Assembly: GCF_947495315.1 (NCBI RefSeq)
Contig: NZ_CANLYD010000008.1
Coordinates: forward strand, 186,001 to 250,000
DNA from: an uncultured Aquimarina sp.
GTDB lineage: Bacteria; Bacteroidota; Bacteroidia; Flavobacteriales; Flavobacteriaceae
Reading direction: 5' to 3'
Length of the DNA stretch: 64,000 nucleotides
Shown here: positions 1 to 9,980 of the stretch, piece after piece
Numbering within the stretch: position 1 is the stretch's first letter
Layout of the letters: every line of letters begins with the position of its first letter
Notes under the pieces: model-generated
The model's input: the letters and a program-made list of their open reading frames with translations, nothing else
The model's database searches: none
Told to the model about the DNA's origin: nothing
Program-made: the position numbers and the translations under genes

Positions 1-1347
1 CTCAACCAATTCTTGTTGATTTTCCATTACTTTATTAATATCCTTGTACGCCATAGGTGCTTCATCAATTCCTCCGCCAATCAGCGTGACATCATTTGCT
101 TTTAATTGCTTTTTGATATCACTTTTGGTGAATTTCTCTTTACACTTTCTTCTGGAATGTAATCGTCCAGTTCCGTGTGATGCGGATTGCAAACTTTCAG
201 GGTTTCCTAATCCTCTCACTATAAATCCTGGAGCTGTCATAGATCCCGGAATAATTCCTAATTCGCCTTTGGCAGCAGGAGTTGCTCCTTTTCTATGAAC
301 AATACACTCTTCGCCACTTACTTCTTGTTTCCAAGCAAAATTGTGATGGTTTTCAATTTTGGCAACAGGTCTCGATCCTAATAATTTTCCGATTCTGGCG
401 TGAATATCATCGTGACACGCTTGCGCATAATCTCCGGCAAGATTCATTGCCAACCAATATTCCTGACCATCGTGTGTATTTAGATCCAACCAAGCTAATT
501 GTTGTACATGCTTTGGTAAAGGGCATTGTTTGGTTGCCAAATAAGTATAGTGTTTTGCAATATTGGCTCCCAATCCTCGAGATCCACTATGTGATAATAC
601 ACCTATATAGGCTCCTGCATCCAATCCCCATTCATTCTTCGTATCTGTAATATCAACGGTTCCAAATTCTACAAAATGATTGCCACCACCAGAGGTTCCC
701 AATTGCTTATACGCTTTATCTTTTAATCTTTTTACCAAAGGAATATTTTTAAACTCCTCTCGTTCAAAGATTTCATGATCATGCTTTATTTTGTGGGTTT
801 CATACATTCCGAATTTGGTGTGTTCAGACAATATGTTCTCCAATTGATGTTTTTTCCCTTTCAGATAAGAGACCGCAATTGGATAGATGGTCAAACACAT
901 TCTACATCCAATATCTACTCCTACACCATATGGAATCACTGCATTTTTTGTAGCAAGTACTCCACCAATTGGTAAACCATAGCCACTATGTGCATCTGGC
1001 ATTAATGCTCCTGCAACTGCTACTGGTAATTTGAGAGCATCGTACAATTGGTATTTTGCCTGTTCATCGATTTCATTTTCTCCATAGATCTGAAACGGTG
1101 ATCTGGTGGTTTTTAAAGCGTGTTTTTTTACTTCCACAGGCTTTAGTAAACTCTCGGCAATCTTACCCCAGATTCCATCACCTTGATATGCTTCTGGATT
1201 TAATAATACTTTTTTGGCTTCTATTAATATTTGTTCTTTTTTTACTCTTCTTTGATATCGATTAATCTGACCTAGTGTCACATTAATACTATTGTTTTTT
1301 GGAAAGCCTAATTTGATTAAGTCTTTTCCGCTTAATTTCTTTCCCAT
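1..1347 (-). CDS. rtcB: RtcB-family RNA-splicing ligase, 3' end cut by window edge
   Basis: Translating the minus strand from the ATG at 1347 gives 449 uninterrupted codons to the window edge. RtcB joins RNA 3'-phosphate or 2',3'-cyclic phosphate ends to 5'-OH ends using GTP and Mn2+. Family motifs visible: MPDAHSGYGLPIGG (about residue 117), GVDIGCRM (about 143), GTSGGGNHF (about 217), SHSGSRG (about 253), HRKGATPA (about 344) and the guanylylated-His motif SASHGTGR (about 388). The metal-binding Cys is kept, but the usual GCGM reads GCRM, as in a subset of RtcB proteins. Only a short C-terminal piece is missing. No archease, RtcA or RtcR gene is visible on this side; the downstream side is outside the window. 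It lies 9 kb from a second RNA-sealing locus (pnkp/hen1). Confidence 0.95.
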   Translation of the reverse strand, partial: MGKKLSGKDLIKLGFPKNNSINVTLGQINRYQRRVKKEQILIEAKKVLLNPEAYQGDGIWGKIAESLLKPVEVKKHALKTTRSPFQIYGENEIDEQAKYQLYDALKLPVAVAGALMPDAHSGYGLPIGGVLATKNAVIPYGVGVDIGCRMCLTIYPIAVSYLKGKKHQLENILSEHTKFGMYETHKIKHDHEIFEREEFKNIPLVKRLKDKAYKQLGTSGGGNHFVEFGTVDITDTKNEWGLDAGAYIGVLSHSGSRGLGANIAKHYTYLATKQCPLPKHVQQLAWLDLNTHDGQEYWLAMNLAGDYAQACHDDIHARIGKLLGSRPVAKIENHHNFAWKQEVSGEECIVHRKGATPAAKGELGIIPGSMTAPGFIVRGLGNPESLQSASHGTGRLHSRRKCKEKFTKSDIKKQLKANDVTLIGGGIDEAPMAYKDINKVMENQQELVE

Positions 1348-2095
1348 GATATTGGAATTTGGGCGTTTTCCGCCGCGGCGGATCGGGCTTTCGCTCATAC
1401 TCCTCGATAGTCTACACTTCGACAACACTTCGGTAAGCTCAGTGTAGCAGCTCAGTGTGACAATCTGCGGGGTAACCGCTCTATCCCTAACGCGATATAT
1501 GATTTATTGGAAATATTTCGGAACACTCTAAATTGATATGCTTTACAAGAATATAGATCCCGCTTTCTGCGGGATTAGTTCAACTTGTTATTTTGAATGC
1601 CAGCCAAAAGACTGTTTTCAAAAATAGAGTTTCACTAAAAATCCGAAACTTTTTTCTGGCTTCGGACTTTAAATCAAACTGTTGTAATCAGTTTATGAGT
1701 TATAGAAGTCCCGAAGCATACGCATAAAAGAACCTGGTTCTCTTAGTGTATCTGTGTATATGTTTGTAAAGGTCATAGTACTTCGGTTATTAATAGTTAT
1801 TATTATGTTCTGTTACACTTCGACAATGCCTGTCCTGAGCTTTCTCCAAAGGCGGACACGTGTCGAAGGGCTCAGTGTTGATATTGCGGTGCAAATATGA
1901 AATCTATTTTTTAAGTATGCAAATTATTTTTTAATTTATTTCACTGATTATCAGTTGGTTATATTTGAGTTTAGACAAAGGAATTCCTGTCCGTTTCATA
2001 ACGAATATTGATCTATTAGGTAACTAACTGTAGTTCTTATGAGTATCGTTCAAACAACATTTTATTGAGTGTTCATAGTTTCTAAAAAATAATAC
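1348..2095. other. Repeat-rich intergenic region upstream of rtcB
   Basis: No credible coding sequence is seen in this gap. It holds several palindromic elements of higher G+C than the surroundings: a CCGCCGCGGCGG core near 1369, and mixed copies of a CTTCGACA...CTCAGTGTGACA type repeat at about 1415-1475 and 1805-1885. The second of these includes a CCTGTCCTGAGC core and ends at GTGTCGAAGGGCTCAGTG. Related fragments occur near 19.8 kb and 24.2 kb, so these look like dispersed short repeats. A separate repeat at 1556-1640 is listed on its own. The rtcB promoter should lie just above 1347 on the minus strand, but no convincing -33/-7 pair was found. Confidence 0.6.
1556..1640 (-). repeat. Dispersed hairpin repeat, copy 1 (copy 2 at 61277-61358)
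   Basis: Read on the minus strand, this starts TAGTGAAACTCT, passes a variable centre, then reads CATTCAAAATA, GTTGAACTAATCCCGC and closes with a GATCCCGC/GCGGGATC hairpin. The same blocks in the same order occur on the plus strand at 61277-61358 with a different centre. The size of about 82-85 bp and the terminal hairpin suggest a small non-autonomous dispersed element. No coding capacity. Confidence 0.65.
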
Positions 2096-2127
2096 ATAAA
2101 AAAAGCGTCCAATTTTTTTGGACGCTC
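2096..2127 (-). terminator. Rho-independent terminator after TonB receptor gene
   Basis: AGCGTCCA (2104-2111) pairs with TGGACGCT (2119-2126). On the minus strand the hairpin is followed by a run of seven T. It lies about 210 bp beyond the stop codon of the TonB-dependent receptor gene and is oriented to end that transcript. Confidence 0.75.
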
Positions 2128-2335
2128 TTTAGAATATATCTTTTCTAGTTTTTTATCTATGCTTTCGATTTGAAAACAGCTTTACAGCGTCCTTTTTTAT
2201 GTGTACAAAATAGATTCATGGATACTTAAAACTTGTTTTTGGTTCTTATTTATATTGCAAATATGAGTTTTATATTAAATAAGTTCCAAATTTTATGAAT
2301 AATTCATTTTGATTCTGAATAAGTAATTGGTTTTT

Positions 2336-5300
2336 TTAAAACCCATATTTAATACCAATTTGGGCTCTCCACCTAGAATTTTGTAAATCTATGTTCCAGG
2401 GCTGCTCATCTGGATCAACATTAAATTGATATTGTGGTTGTTCATTTTCTATCCCTACAAAATTGAGTAAACTAAAACTAGAGTTCACTACATTAGGCAC
2501 AAATACCAGGCGTCCCCAATCACGATTAATAAAATTAAATACATTGAGCATATCTAAAGAAAGTGTGATACTATGTCCATTTTTTAGTTGTTTTCCATAT
2601 TGCAATTTCATATCTAATTCATGATTCCAGGGAGTTTTTGCTCCATTCCTTTCTACATAATTACCTCTTCTACTTCTTAAATAAGAATTGTTTTTTATAT
2701 AATTATTCAATTGTTGCCATTGCTCATTTGCAGTGCTTGTAACCAAACCATTACTGTCTACAATATCTACTAGCTGTATTTCTGATTGATCTCGAGGTAC
2801 GTATATCAGATCATTTCTAGATGAACCGTCTTGATTAGGATCTCCTTGATAAACAAATGAGTATGGACTTCCGGAGCGACCATTATATAAAAATGAAATT
2901 GATGCGGTATTGATTTTCCCAAAATTGATATCATAAGAATGTGTAGATATAATCTTATGCCTTAGATCAAAATTAGAAAAAGAAATAGCAGGTTCATTCC
3001 CAAAAATAGTCTGGTTCCATTCGAAGTTAGCAGCAGGAGAACTTCTAACTGTACTGGAAATATCTTTACTTTTACCATATGTATAGCCTATGGCTCCTCT
3101 GTAATTTCCTATTCTTTTAGAAACATTTGCTGTTATATTGTAACGGTATCCCTTATCAGTATTGGTTAACAGAAACACGTTGGTGAAATTTGGATTGATT
3201 TTTATATCCTGACCTGTTTGCAAAAAGTAAGGGCGATTATCTGGGCCGGCAAAATTTCCAAGTTCATTTCTTCGATTAATAGATTGAAAAAATAATCCAT
3301 TTAATACTTCGGTATATGTTCCTTCTAAGTTAACGGTCCATTGATGAGGTAGTTTTGCTTCTAACGCGAGATTCGTTTTCCATTCTCTAGGTAATGTAAA
3401 ATCATTATCAATTAAATTAATTTCGGTTAGATTTGGTTGTACACTTCTCAGATCAGCGAGGTTTTCGGTAAGCGGAGTAGTATCTGTAGGTCGTAAATCA
3501 ATATTAAAATATTCTGTTCCGGAGATATATTCTACATAAGCAAACCATAAATAAGGGATTCTACCAGAAAATAATCCAGTACCTCCACGTAGCTTATAGT
3601 TGTTATCAGTATCTAGTGAATAGTTAAAACCTATTCTTGGGTTAAATTGAGGGGCATTGGATATTTTGTTATCAAACTGACTAAATTCTGGTGTATTTAT
3701 TACTTCTCGACTAATTGGTAAATCACTTGGTAGAAACTGTGCATCGAGTCGAATACCTGCGGTAACAGAAAATCGGTTAGAAATCCTAAATTGATCTTGT
3801 AGATAAAGCGCTGTTTCTATAATCGAAACCGTTGCTGATGGTCGACTAGTTACAAAATCAAAATCATTATTATTGATATTATACACTCCTCGTACACGAC
3901 TAGGGGTGTCGTCTAGAAAGTCTTGCACAGATCGGTATTCCCAACGTCCATTCCAGGCAGATAAAAAACCATAATCTACATCATGAAATTGAGCTAATCC
4001 ACCCGCTGTTATTGTATGTCTTTGTGAAGTGTACGATATTTTATCTGCTAATTGTAGTGTAGAGAAATCAGTACTATATACTGAAGCTTCTCGATAGGTT
4101 CCCGCAAATATGCGATTACTAGAATTAGAAGCTATCTGAATATGTGGAAATACACGACCATCAAAATCTCTATCTTCTTTCACTGTATTATATCCTAATG
4201 TAAGTTGATTGTTAATTCCATTACTAAGATTGGATTTCAATTCTAGTGCCAAGCTATTAGCAATACTATTGTGACGATATCCTTGATTTCCAAAGTTAAA
4301 TATAGAAGAACTCCATTCTAAATTATCTGCAAAACTATTTACATAATTGTTGCGTAATGTAATTTTGTGCTGATCCGACAAATTATAATCCAGTCGAGCA
4401 AATATTTTAGTACTTGCAGTTTTAATGGAAGCATCTGTAAAAGAACCAGGGTCATAATTATATGCTGAGATTAAACGATCCGAAATTAATTGTACATCTT
4501 CTGCGGATATATTAGAAGTAGAGCTTCCAGGGGCATTCAATACAGGATTATCAGAAAGTGCTTGTTCGACATTTACATAATAAAACAATTTATCCTTTAT
4601 AATTGGACCTCCGATTCCACCTCCAAACTGAACGTCATAAAAATTAGAACTTTCCTGCTTAATCCCGTCCGCATAGTTTCCTAATAAGATCTGATTATTT
4701 CCGTAACCATACACTTCTGCTTTTGTGGTATTGGTTCCATTTTTAGTTACTAAATTAATACTTGCACCACTAAAATTACCGATACTTACATCAAACGGAG
4801 CTAATTTTACCGATAGTTCTTTTACAGCACCCAGACCAATAGGTTGTGTTCTTGACAGACTTCCTGGTGTTCCGTTGGCAGATGATCCAGCTGCTCCACT
4901 AGCAGGTTCTTGAAAACCTATCACATCATTATTAGCGATACCATCGATATTGAGATTATTAAAACGATTACTAGCACCACCAAAAGAATTAAGATTGTTT
5001 TCGGTTAGATTTTTAGTAAGATCTTGAATACTTCTACTGATTGTTGGGGTTGTCCTGAGTTCTCGTTTTCCTAGTAAGGTTTCGTTACCGTTTTTTTGAC
5101 TTTTAGAAGAACCATTTACCACCACAGTTTCTAAGGATACACTATCCTCGGACATCACAAAATTTTTAATCGTTGTATTTCCTAATTGGATAGTAATATT
5201 TTCTTCTATGATGGTTTGATAACCAACAAATGAAATTTGTACCTTATAAGTGTTAGAAGGAGATAGATTGGTAATATTATAAAAACCATTTTCTTCAGAA

Positions 5301-5470
5301 ATAGTTCCGTATTTATAATTAGTAGAGGTATCAATACATTGAATAGTTGCGAATGGTATTGGGTTGTTCTGAGTATCTGTAAGTGTTCCTTGAAGCGTTC
5401 CAGTAGTTTCTTGAGCAATTGCTATATAGGGAATTAAGCATATAAAAATGACTTTAAGAAAAAGTTTCAT
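2336..5470 (-). CDS. Oar-like TonB-dependent outer-membrane receptor
   Basis: A protein of 1044 residues. The start is placed at the ATG at 5470 because it begins MKLFLKVIFICLIPYIAIAQ, a clear Sec signal peptide; an upstream in-frame ATG at 5539 would put 23 charged residues before it. Residues about 25-115 form a CarboxypepD_reg-like beta-sandwich (GTLQGTLTDTQNNPIPFATI), followed by a plug region (LNIDGIANND, about 170-270) and a long beta-barrel ending in aromatic KYGF. The architecture matches the Oar/TonB-dependent receptors that move large substrates, often peptides or glycans, across the outer membrane. There is no adjacent SusD gene, so a polysaccharide-utilisation role is not supported. 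Substrate unknown. Confidence 0.9.
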   Translation of the reverse strand: MKLFLKVIFICLIPYIAIAQETTGTLQGTLTDTQNNPIPFATIQCIDTSTNYKYGTISEENGFYNITNLSPSNTYKVQISFVGYQTIIEENITIQLGNTTIKNFVMSEDSVSLETVVVNGSSKSQKNGNETLLGKRELRTTPTISRSIQDLTKNLTENNLNSFGGASNRFNNLNIDGIANNDVIGFQEPASGAAGSSANGTPGSLSRTQPIGLGAVKELSVKLAPFDVSIGNFSGASINLVTKNGTNTTKAEVYGYGNNQILLGNYADGIKQESSNFYDVQFGGGIGGPIIKDKLFYYVNVEQALSDNPVLNAPGSSTSNISAEDVQLISDRLISAYNYDPGSFTDASIKTASTKIFARLDYNLSDQHKITLRNNYVNSFADNLEWSSSIFNFGNQGYRHNSIANSLALELKSNLSNGINNQLTLGYNTVKEDRDFDGRVFPHIQIASNSSNRIFAGTYREASVYSTDFSTLQLADKISYTSQRHTITAGGLAQFHDVDYGFLSAWNGRWEYRSVQDFLDDTPSRVRGVYNINNNDFDFVTSRPSATVSIIETALYLQDQFRISNRFSVTAGIRLDAQFLPSDLPISREVINTPEFSQFDNKISNAPQFNPRIGFNYSLDTDNNYKLRGGTGLFSGRIPYLWFAYVEYISGTEYFNIDLRPTDTTPLTENLADLRSVQPNLTEINLIDNDFTLPREWKTNLALEAKLPHQWTVNLEGTYTEVLNGLFFQSINRRNELGNFAGPDNRPYFLQTGQDIKINPNFTNVFLLTNTDKGYRYNITANVSKRIGNYRGAIGYTYGKSKDISSTVRSSPAANFEWNQTIFGNEPAISFSNFDLRHKIISTHSYDINFGKINTASISFLYNGRSGSPYSFVYQGDPNQDGSSRNDLIYVPRDQSEIQLVDIVDSNGLVTSTANEQWQQLNNYIKNNSYLRSRRGNYVERNGAKTPWNHELDMKLQYGKQLKNGHSITLSLDMLNVFNFINRDWGRLVFVPNVVNSSFSLLNFVGIENEQPQYQFNVDPDEQPWNIDLQNSRWRAQIGIKYGF

Positions 5471-5721
5471 CTGTTTGTATTTATTGTTTTTAATTGTCAG
5501 ATGGAATTCGCCAATAATCTTCTCGGTAAGTACCAACAAAGTTTTTATGGCTCATTTCATAAATTAAAATATAATTGAGTGTATAATTATCCATATGAGA
5601 TAGGTGTTTACCGAAACGCTCAAAAAGGATTCAAACGGATCAGTACACTATATTTCCCATAGAAAAATTAGTATTGTTTTTAATTAAATAAGAATGGATG
5701 ATATTGAACAAATATCTTTAA

Positions 5722-6411
5722 CTAGTTGATGGGACTAGGAGATCCTTTGTTGTAATATATTTGCGAAGAAATGTAAGATTGAAGTACTTGTAGCTTAGCA
5801 ACTGCCTTTTTTCCTTTTTGAAGTATTCTTTGAAGCTCACTTCTTAATTTTTTAAATAGAAATGGAAGTGTTTTATAGATACAAATGATATCAGAAAACC
5901 GATCTAAATCGTGTAAAAAATCTAATTGAAAAACGGCTTTCTTGTTTGACTCCAGATAGGTATAAAGTTCTTGTCTTACTTTAGAAGTATTCCAGGAAAA
6001 TTGAGCAAATTCTTTTTTATGAAAAGTCTCTTTATGAATTCCTAAAAGATAGAAACCTCCATCATAAGAAGGGCCAATTGCAGCGTGTCCTTTTTGTATG
6101 GTTTCAACTGCTTTTAATAGGTGTGTTTTGTTCAGATTAGGAGTGTCATTTCCTACAGAAATTACTGCATCATATCCTTTTTCGTAAATATCATTAATTG
6201 CATTCGAATAACGCTCTCCAAAACTAGTTCCTAATTGTTGCTGTTCACTGTATATAAAGTAATCTAGTCCCGTTTTTTGAACAGTAGTAATAGTTTTTGA
6301 AGTAAGATCTGATTGTAATGAACTGTTCTTTAGAAAAGGTTTTCTCTTTATTTCTTCTTCTTGCGAAAGCGCAAAAACCAGAATCGCAATATTTCTTTTA
6401 TTACAGATCAA
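5722..6411 (-). CDS. DUF2064 / TIGR04282-type glycosyltransferase-like protein
   Basis: 229 residues. Family hallmarks are an N-terminal beta strand (NIAILVFALSQEEE), the motif AVISVGNDTPNLNKTHL near residue 85, and GPSYDGGFYLLGIHKETF near 114. These match the DUF2064 family, a GT-A-like nucleotidyl/glycosyltransferase fold related to CofC. In many bacteria it sits beside radical-SAM or selenoprotein-associated genes, but no such partner is seen here. The first 15 or so residues deviate from the usual LIVFaK start. It is divergently transcribed from the next gene across 200 bp. Biochemical role unknown. Confidence 0.75.
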   Translation of the reverse strand: MICNKRNIAILVFALSQEEEIKRKPFLKNSSLQSDLTSKTITTVQKTGLDYFIYSEQQQLGTSFGERYSNAINDIYEKGYDAVISVGNDTPNLNKTHLLKAVETIQKGHAAIGPSYDGGFYLLGIHKETFHKKEFAQFSWNTSKVRQELYTYLESNKKAVFQLDFLHDLDRFSDIICIYKTLPFLFKKLRSELQRILQKGKKAVAKLQVLQSYISSQIYYNKGSPSPIN

Positions 6412-6611
6412 AGAGGTGCTTTAGGGTATTAATTGTCATACTCAGTCAAGATAAAGAAATAAAACTTACAAAAGAATGTGGATTATTTTTTTAATGTGTT
6501 TCTTTTATGAGTTGCCTCAACCGTAAAAGTAATTCCCTAAATGAAAAGGTCATCTCACTCGATACGTGTTGAGGATTGTCGTTTAACTAGATACTTTTGA
6601 AAAAAACAATC

Positions 6612-7742
6612 ATGAAGGCATACTCAATTATTTTATCCGTTTTTAGTATTTGTATTCTATTACTTGGTTTCAAAAAAATCGAAGTTTCAGAAAGCCAAAA
6701 GATTACTGGTGATCCAAGTAATGAACGGATTACAGAAGGAATTAAAATTAAGGAAGGAATACGTGTTCAGAACCTTACGCTATTTATGATTACAGGTGAA
6801 GAAAAAATATCTGGTGATATTTATAAAACGTTATCTGAAGCAATGAATACAAGAGAAGTGACGGTAAAAGAAACAGGAAATGTAAATCAATTGCTATTGG
6901 ATAATAATAGTGATGATTATATATTTATTCATTCTGGAGATATTGTAAAAGGGGGAAAACAGGATAGAACAATAAGTTATGATGTAATTATTCCTCCAAA
7001 GGCTAAGAATGTAGAATTGCAAAGCTTTTGTGTAGAACAAGGCAGATGGAGACAACGTGGTAATGAAACTCTTTCTTCTTTTGCATCTAATACCAAAATG
7101 TTATCATCGAGAGAATTAAAACTTGCTGCAAGACACGAAAAAAATCAGAGTAAGGTTTGGGGAAAAGTAGCGGAACAGCAAGATCGTTTAAACGATAACC
7201 TTTCCAGAAAAAATGGAAAAACGGTAAATGTAGCCAATAACGCATCCAATACGAGCTTGCAATTAGCACTAGAGAGTGATGAATTGGATAGTGCAAAAAA
7301 AGAATACTACAATAAGCTTAAGGACCTAATAACAACGGACAATACAATTGGATATGCATACGCAATCAATGGAGAAGTTTACGCAGTAGAGATCTATAAT
7401 AATCAATGTCTTTTTAAGAATTTGTGGGATAAAATATTAGAATCGATTATTGTTGAAGCTATTAGCGAACAAAACGATAAAGATTATGAGGCTTGTACAG
7501 TAACAGATGTAACGACATTTATGGATGCAGTTAAAACCGAAAATAAAGGTGTGGTTAAAAACATCAATAAAACAACCAATTTCAGAACTGTTGAGAATAA
7601 CAAAGGAAATATCGTTTTTACTACGGAAGATACGGATAAGAAAAAATGGATCCATAAAAGTTATATGAAAAATGAAAAGACAAATGCTGCTCAATCTAAA
7701 GAAGATCTTCCTTATAGAAGAATACAACAACGCAATCGTTAG
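6612..7742 (+). CDS. ARPP-1 (DUF6569)-like exported protein
   Basis: 376 residues from the ATG at 6612 (MKAYSIILSVFSICILLLGF, a signal peptide or anchor); an in-frame TTG at 6597 would add five residues and cannot be excluded. The block YIFIHSGDIVKGGKQDR and YDVIIPPKAKNVELQSFCVE (about residues 95-145) resembles the ARPP-1/DUF6569 domain, a family of unknown function reported near predicted prokaryotic conflict genes. A helical, Lys/Asn-rich middle (about 170-250) and a polar C-terminus follow. The signal sequence argues for a periplasmic location. The gene stands alone, so no pathway can be assigned. Confidence 0.65.
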   Translation: MKAYSIILSVFSICILLLGFKKIEVSESQKITGDPSNERITEGIKIKEGIRVQNLTLFMITGEEKISGDIYKTLSEAMNTREVTVKETGNVNQLLLDNNSDDYIFIHSGDIVKGGKQDRTISYDVIIPPKAKNVELQSFCVEQGRWRQRGNETLSSFASNTKMLSSRELKLAARHEKNQSKVWGKVAEQQDRLNDNLSRKNGKTVNVANNASNTSLQLALESDELDSAKKEYYNKLKDLITTDNTIGYAYAINGEVYAVEIYNNQCLFKNLWDKILESIIVEAISEQNDKDYEACTVTDVTTFMDAVKTENKGVVKNINKTTNFRTVENNKGNIVFTTEDTDKKKWIHKSYMKNEKTNAAQSKEDLPYRRIQQRNR

Positions 7743-7872
7743 GTGTTTAGCTATCTTTAGTTGTATTGAAATCTGGATTGTAAAATAGCAATAGTTAGTA
7801 TAAAACTTTTGTAGAATTTACCGCAACCAATTGGATAAGGTTTCATCTATAAAGTAACATAGAACCTTAATC

Positions 7873-8298
7873 ATGAAAAATATACTTATCCTTTTGTTAA
7901 TCACAATTACAATTTTGAATTGTTCAAATGATGATGATACTGTAAATCCAAACAATTGTGATTTTACAACTTTAATAAGTGCTTCGGAATATACGAATGC
8001 ACCTTCAGATCAAGTAACCATTAATAGTATAACAATAGCTGATAACTGTTTGAAAATTAATTTTGGGGCGTCAGGTTGTGATGGAAATACGTGGGAACTA
8101 GTTTTAATTGATTCTGAGAATGTATTTGAATCCAATCCACCACAAAGAAATTTAAGATTGTCATTGAAAAATGAAGAAGCTTGTCAAGCTTTTATTACCC
8201 AAGAATTGGATTTCGATGTTTCTAATCTACAAGTTGCAGGAAATCAAGTCTTGCTGAATATTACGAACTCTGACCAAACTGTTTTATACGAATACTAG
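7873..8298 (+). CDS. Small surface-type lipoprotein, unknown function
   Basis: 141 residues beginning MKNILILLLITITILNCSND. The lipobox LNCS gives a predicted lipidated Cys17 followed by SNDDD. Acidic runs just after the Cys match the surface-export signal described for Bacteroidota lipoproteins, so display on the outer leaflet is likely. Four further Cys residues (in NCDF, NCLKI, SGCDG and EACQ) could form two disulfides in a small beta-rich domain. No family was recognised. It follows the ARPP-1-like gene by 130 bp in the same direction. Confidence 0.8.
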   Translation: MKNILILLLITITILNCSNDDDTVNPNNCDFTTLISASEYTNAPSDQVTINSITIADNCLKINFGASGCDGNTWELVLIDSENVFESNPPQRNLRLSLKNEEACQAFITQELDFDVSNLQVAGNQVLLNITNSDQTVLYEY

Positions 8299-8362
8299 AA
8301 GGTTTTAAAGCAATTTTAGCAATGATTGATACAGATTAGTTGATACTAATATTTACTTTATA

Positions 8363-9244
8363 TCATTTGCAATTGGTTATGGCAATTGTATAACTACTGT
8401 TATGTGTTTTTCCTTCATCTAGCTTTTGAATTCCTTCTTTTTCTTCAATATTTTGTGTGGTTTCCTCTACATCAGCATATCCTAACCAAGGTTCTATGCA
8501 GACATAAGGAGCTTTGGGTTTTGCCCAAATTCCAAGATCTGGAAAGTCGTTAAAATCCATAGATAAAACTGGACCTTTGGTTTTATGGGTAAGTGTTGCT
8601 TTTTTGGCATGTATATTTTTGAAAATTAAAGCGTCTTGATCAAATAAGGTATCGTTTAACCATATTTTATGATCATTTATGACTGAAATAGTATTCTTAG
8701 AAATAAGTCCTTGATCATTTAGAACGTAGCTTTTAGAGTTCTCTACATTTTCTAGCTCGATATAATAATCTTCATAAGCTTCATATGAATTCAGAGGACA
8801 ATTAAAAGCCGGATGCCCTCCAATCGAAAAAAACATGTGCTGTGAATCTTTATTCTCTATGGTATGAGAAACAATGAGCTGATTATTGATAAGCTCGAAG
8901 ATTATAGTAAAACTAAATTCAAATGGATAACCATCCAATGTCTCTTCTGAGGAGGATAGTGTACATGAAGCTTTAGTCGCTGAATGTTGAGTTCCAACTA
9001 TATTCTTATTATACCGTATAAATCCATGTTTTGGAAGTGAATAGCTCTTTCCTTTATAAGTATACGTTCCATTTTTTAGTCCACCAATAATTGGGAAAAG
9101 TACTGGTGCCTGACTTGCCCAGATGGCTGGATCTCCTTGCCATAAAAATTCTCTGTTATTTTTTTTGGTTTTGATACTTGTGAGTTCTGCTCCTGTAGTG
9201 TCAATACGAACTATTAATTCATCGTTTTCTATGGTATGGATCAT
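8363..9244 (-). CDS. Aldose 1-epimerase family protein (LacX-like)
   Basis: 293 residues. N-terminal DTTGAELTSIK, then LWQGDPAIWASQAPVLFPIIGG (split here as LWQGDPAIW and PVLFPIIGG), LPKHGFIR with the proposed catalytic His near residue 75, GGHPAFNCPL near 143, and CIEPWLGYAD near 250 with the second-half acidic residue. These are hallmarks of the galactose-mutarotase superfamily, LacX subgroup, which interconverts sugar anomers in the cytoplasm. There is no signal peptide. It is the last gene of the minus-strand run below pnkp, separated by 73 bp from the gene upstream, and functional linkage to RNA repair is not expected. Confidence 0.88.
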   Translation of the reverse strand: MIHTIENDELIVRIDTTGAELTSIKTKKNNREFLWQGDPAIWASQAPVLFPIIGGLKNGTYTYKGKSYSLPKHGFIRYNKNIVGTQHSATKASCTLSSSEETLDGYPFEFSFTIIFELINNQLIVSHTIENKDSQHMFFSIGGHPAFNCPLNSYEAYEDYYIELENVENSKSYVLNDQGLISKNTISVINDHKIWLNDTLFDQDALIFKNIHAKKATLTHKTKGPVLSMDFNDFPDLGIWAKPKAPYVCIEPWLGYADVEETTQNIEEKEGIQKLDEGKTHNSSYTIAITNCK

Positions 9245-9317
9245 TGTGAGTATTGGAATGGTTAATGGTCAATGGTTAAGACAAAGGTATAGAAAGATGC
9301 TGCTAAAGAACATCAAT

Positions 9318-9980
9318 CTATAAAAAAGGTTCTAAAAATCCAATTAACTTTGTTCCTGTTGCATTCCATCGGATGCCGTGTCCAGTGGGAACTCGAATTT
9401 CATATACCAGTTCGTGTTTATAGTGATAAAAGATATTCCACCAGGTCTTGTTTTCTATGATTTCCAGAATACGTTTTTTTACTTTTTCTTCTTTCTCGTT
9501 TGGATTGCCTTTCATTTCTCCCCAAAAATCATCTTCTGATCTTCCGATGTGCTTTTCCCAGGCTCTTGTTGCAATACAGATTTGATCATTAAATGGTGTA
9601 AAACAACTATCCAATAAGGTTTGTTTTAGAGGAGGAATTGCTTGCTCATTTTTTAAGGTTGCTGAGGTCCATCGTTGTCCAATCAATATCAAAAGATACT
9701 CGAACGGAGTTGTTTCGATAGCTTTTGCCCAATCTTTTGGTGTTGTGTTTTTATCCACCAATAACCCTTCGAAATTCATGAATGCTTCAGATAATGTTGG
9801 TGTTATCTCTTCGTCAAAATGAGGTAGTGGATGTGTGTCAGGAACTCCAAACTGATGATAGTGCTCTAGATTTTTGGCAAGAACCACTAGATGTTCTTCA
9901 TGTAAAAAACCAACATACTGTTCCTTCCAGGAATCTGAAAGGAATGCTTTACTGTTTTGTATGGTTTCAAATAAATTCAT
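9318..9980 (-). CDS. Unknown 220-residue protein coupled to a small CxxC protein
   Basis: The start is placed at the ATG at 9980 because it overlaps the stop codon of the preceding small gene (ATGA), the usual sign of translational coupling; a longer reading from 10031 would run inside that gene. The protein is soluble and Trp-rich with no signal peptide. Conserved-looking blocks are YLLILIGQRW (about residue 94), ATRAWEKHIGR (about 138) and a C-terminal EIRVPTGHGIRW followed by IGFLEPFL. I do not recognise the family. It could belong to the RNA-repair operon (downstream of pnkp), but the 66-bp gap and hairpin after pnkp leave that open. Confidence 0.7.
   Translation of the reverse strand: MNLFETIQNSKAFLSDSWKEQYVGFLHEEHLVVLAKNLEHYHQFGVPDTHPLPHFDEEITPTLSEAFMNFEGLLVDKNTTPKDWAKAIETTPFEYLLILIGQRWTSATLKNEQAIPPLKQTLLDSCFTPFNDQICIATRAWEKHIGRSEDDFWGEMKGNPNEKEEKVKKRILEIIENKTWWNIFYHYKHELVYEIRVPTGHGIRWNATGTKLIGFLEPFL

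Noticed and set aside
282..1265. Plus-strand readings across 44-1265
   Set aside because: They are antisense to rtcB, whose minus-strand reading is continuous and family-consistent.
1700..1735. Operator-like ATACGCATAAAAG above rtcB
   Set aside because: Only one half site; the second half at the right spacing reads ACCTGG. rtcB is therefore not placed in the dyad regulon.
1369..1885. CRISPR-like or direct-repeat array in the 1.4-1.9 kb gap
   Set aside because: The repeats are palindromic, irregularly spaced and not separated by unique spacers of equal size.
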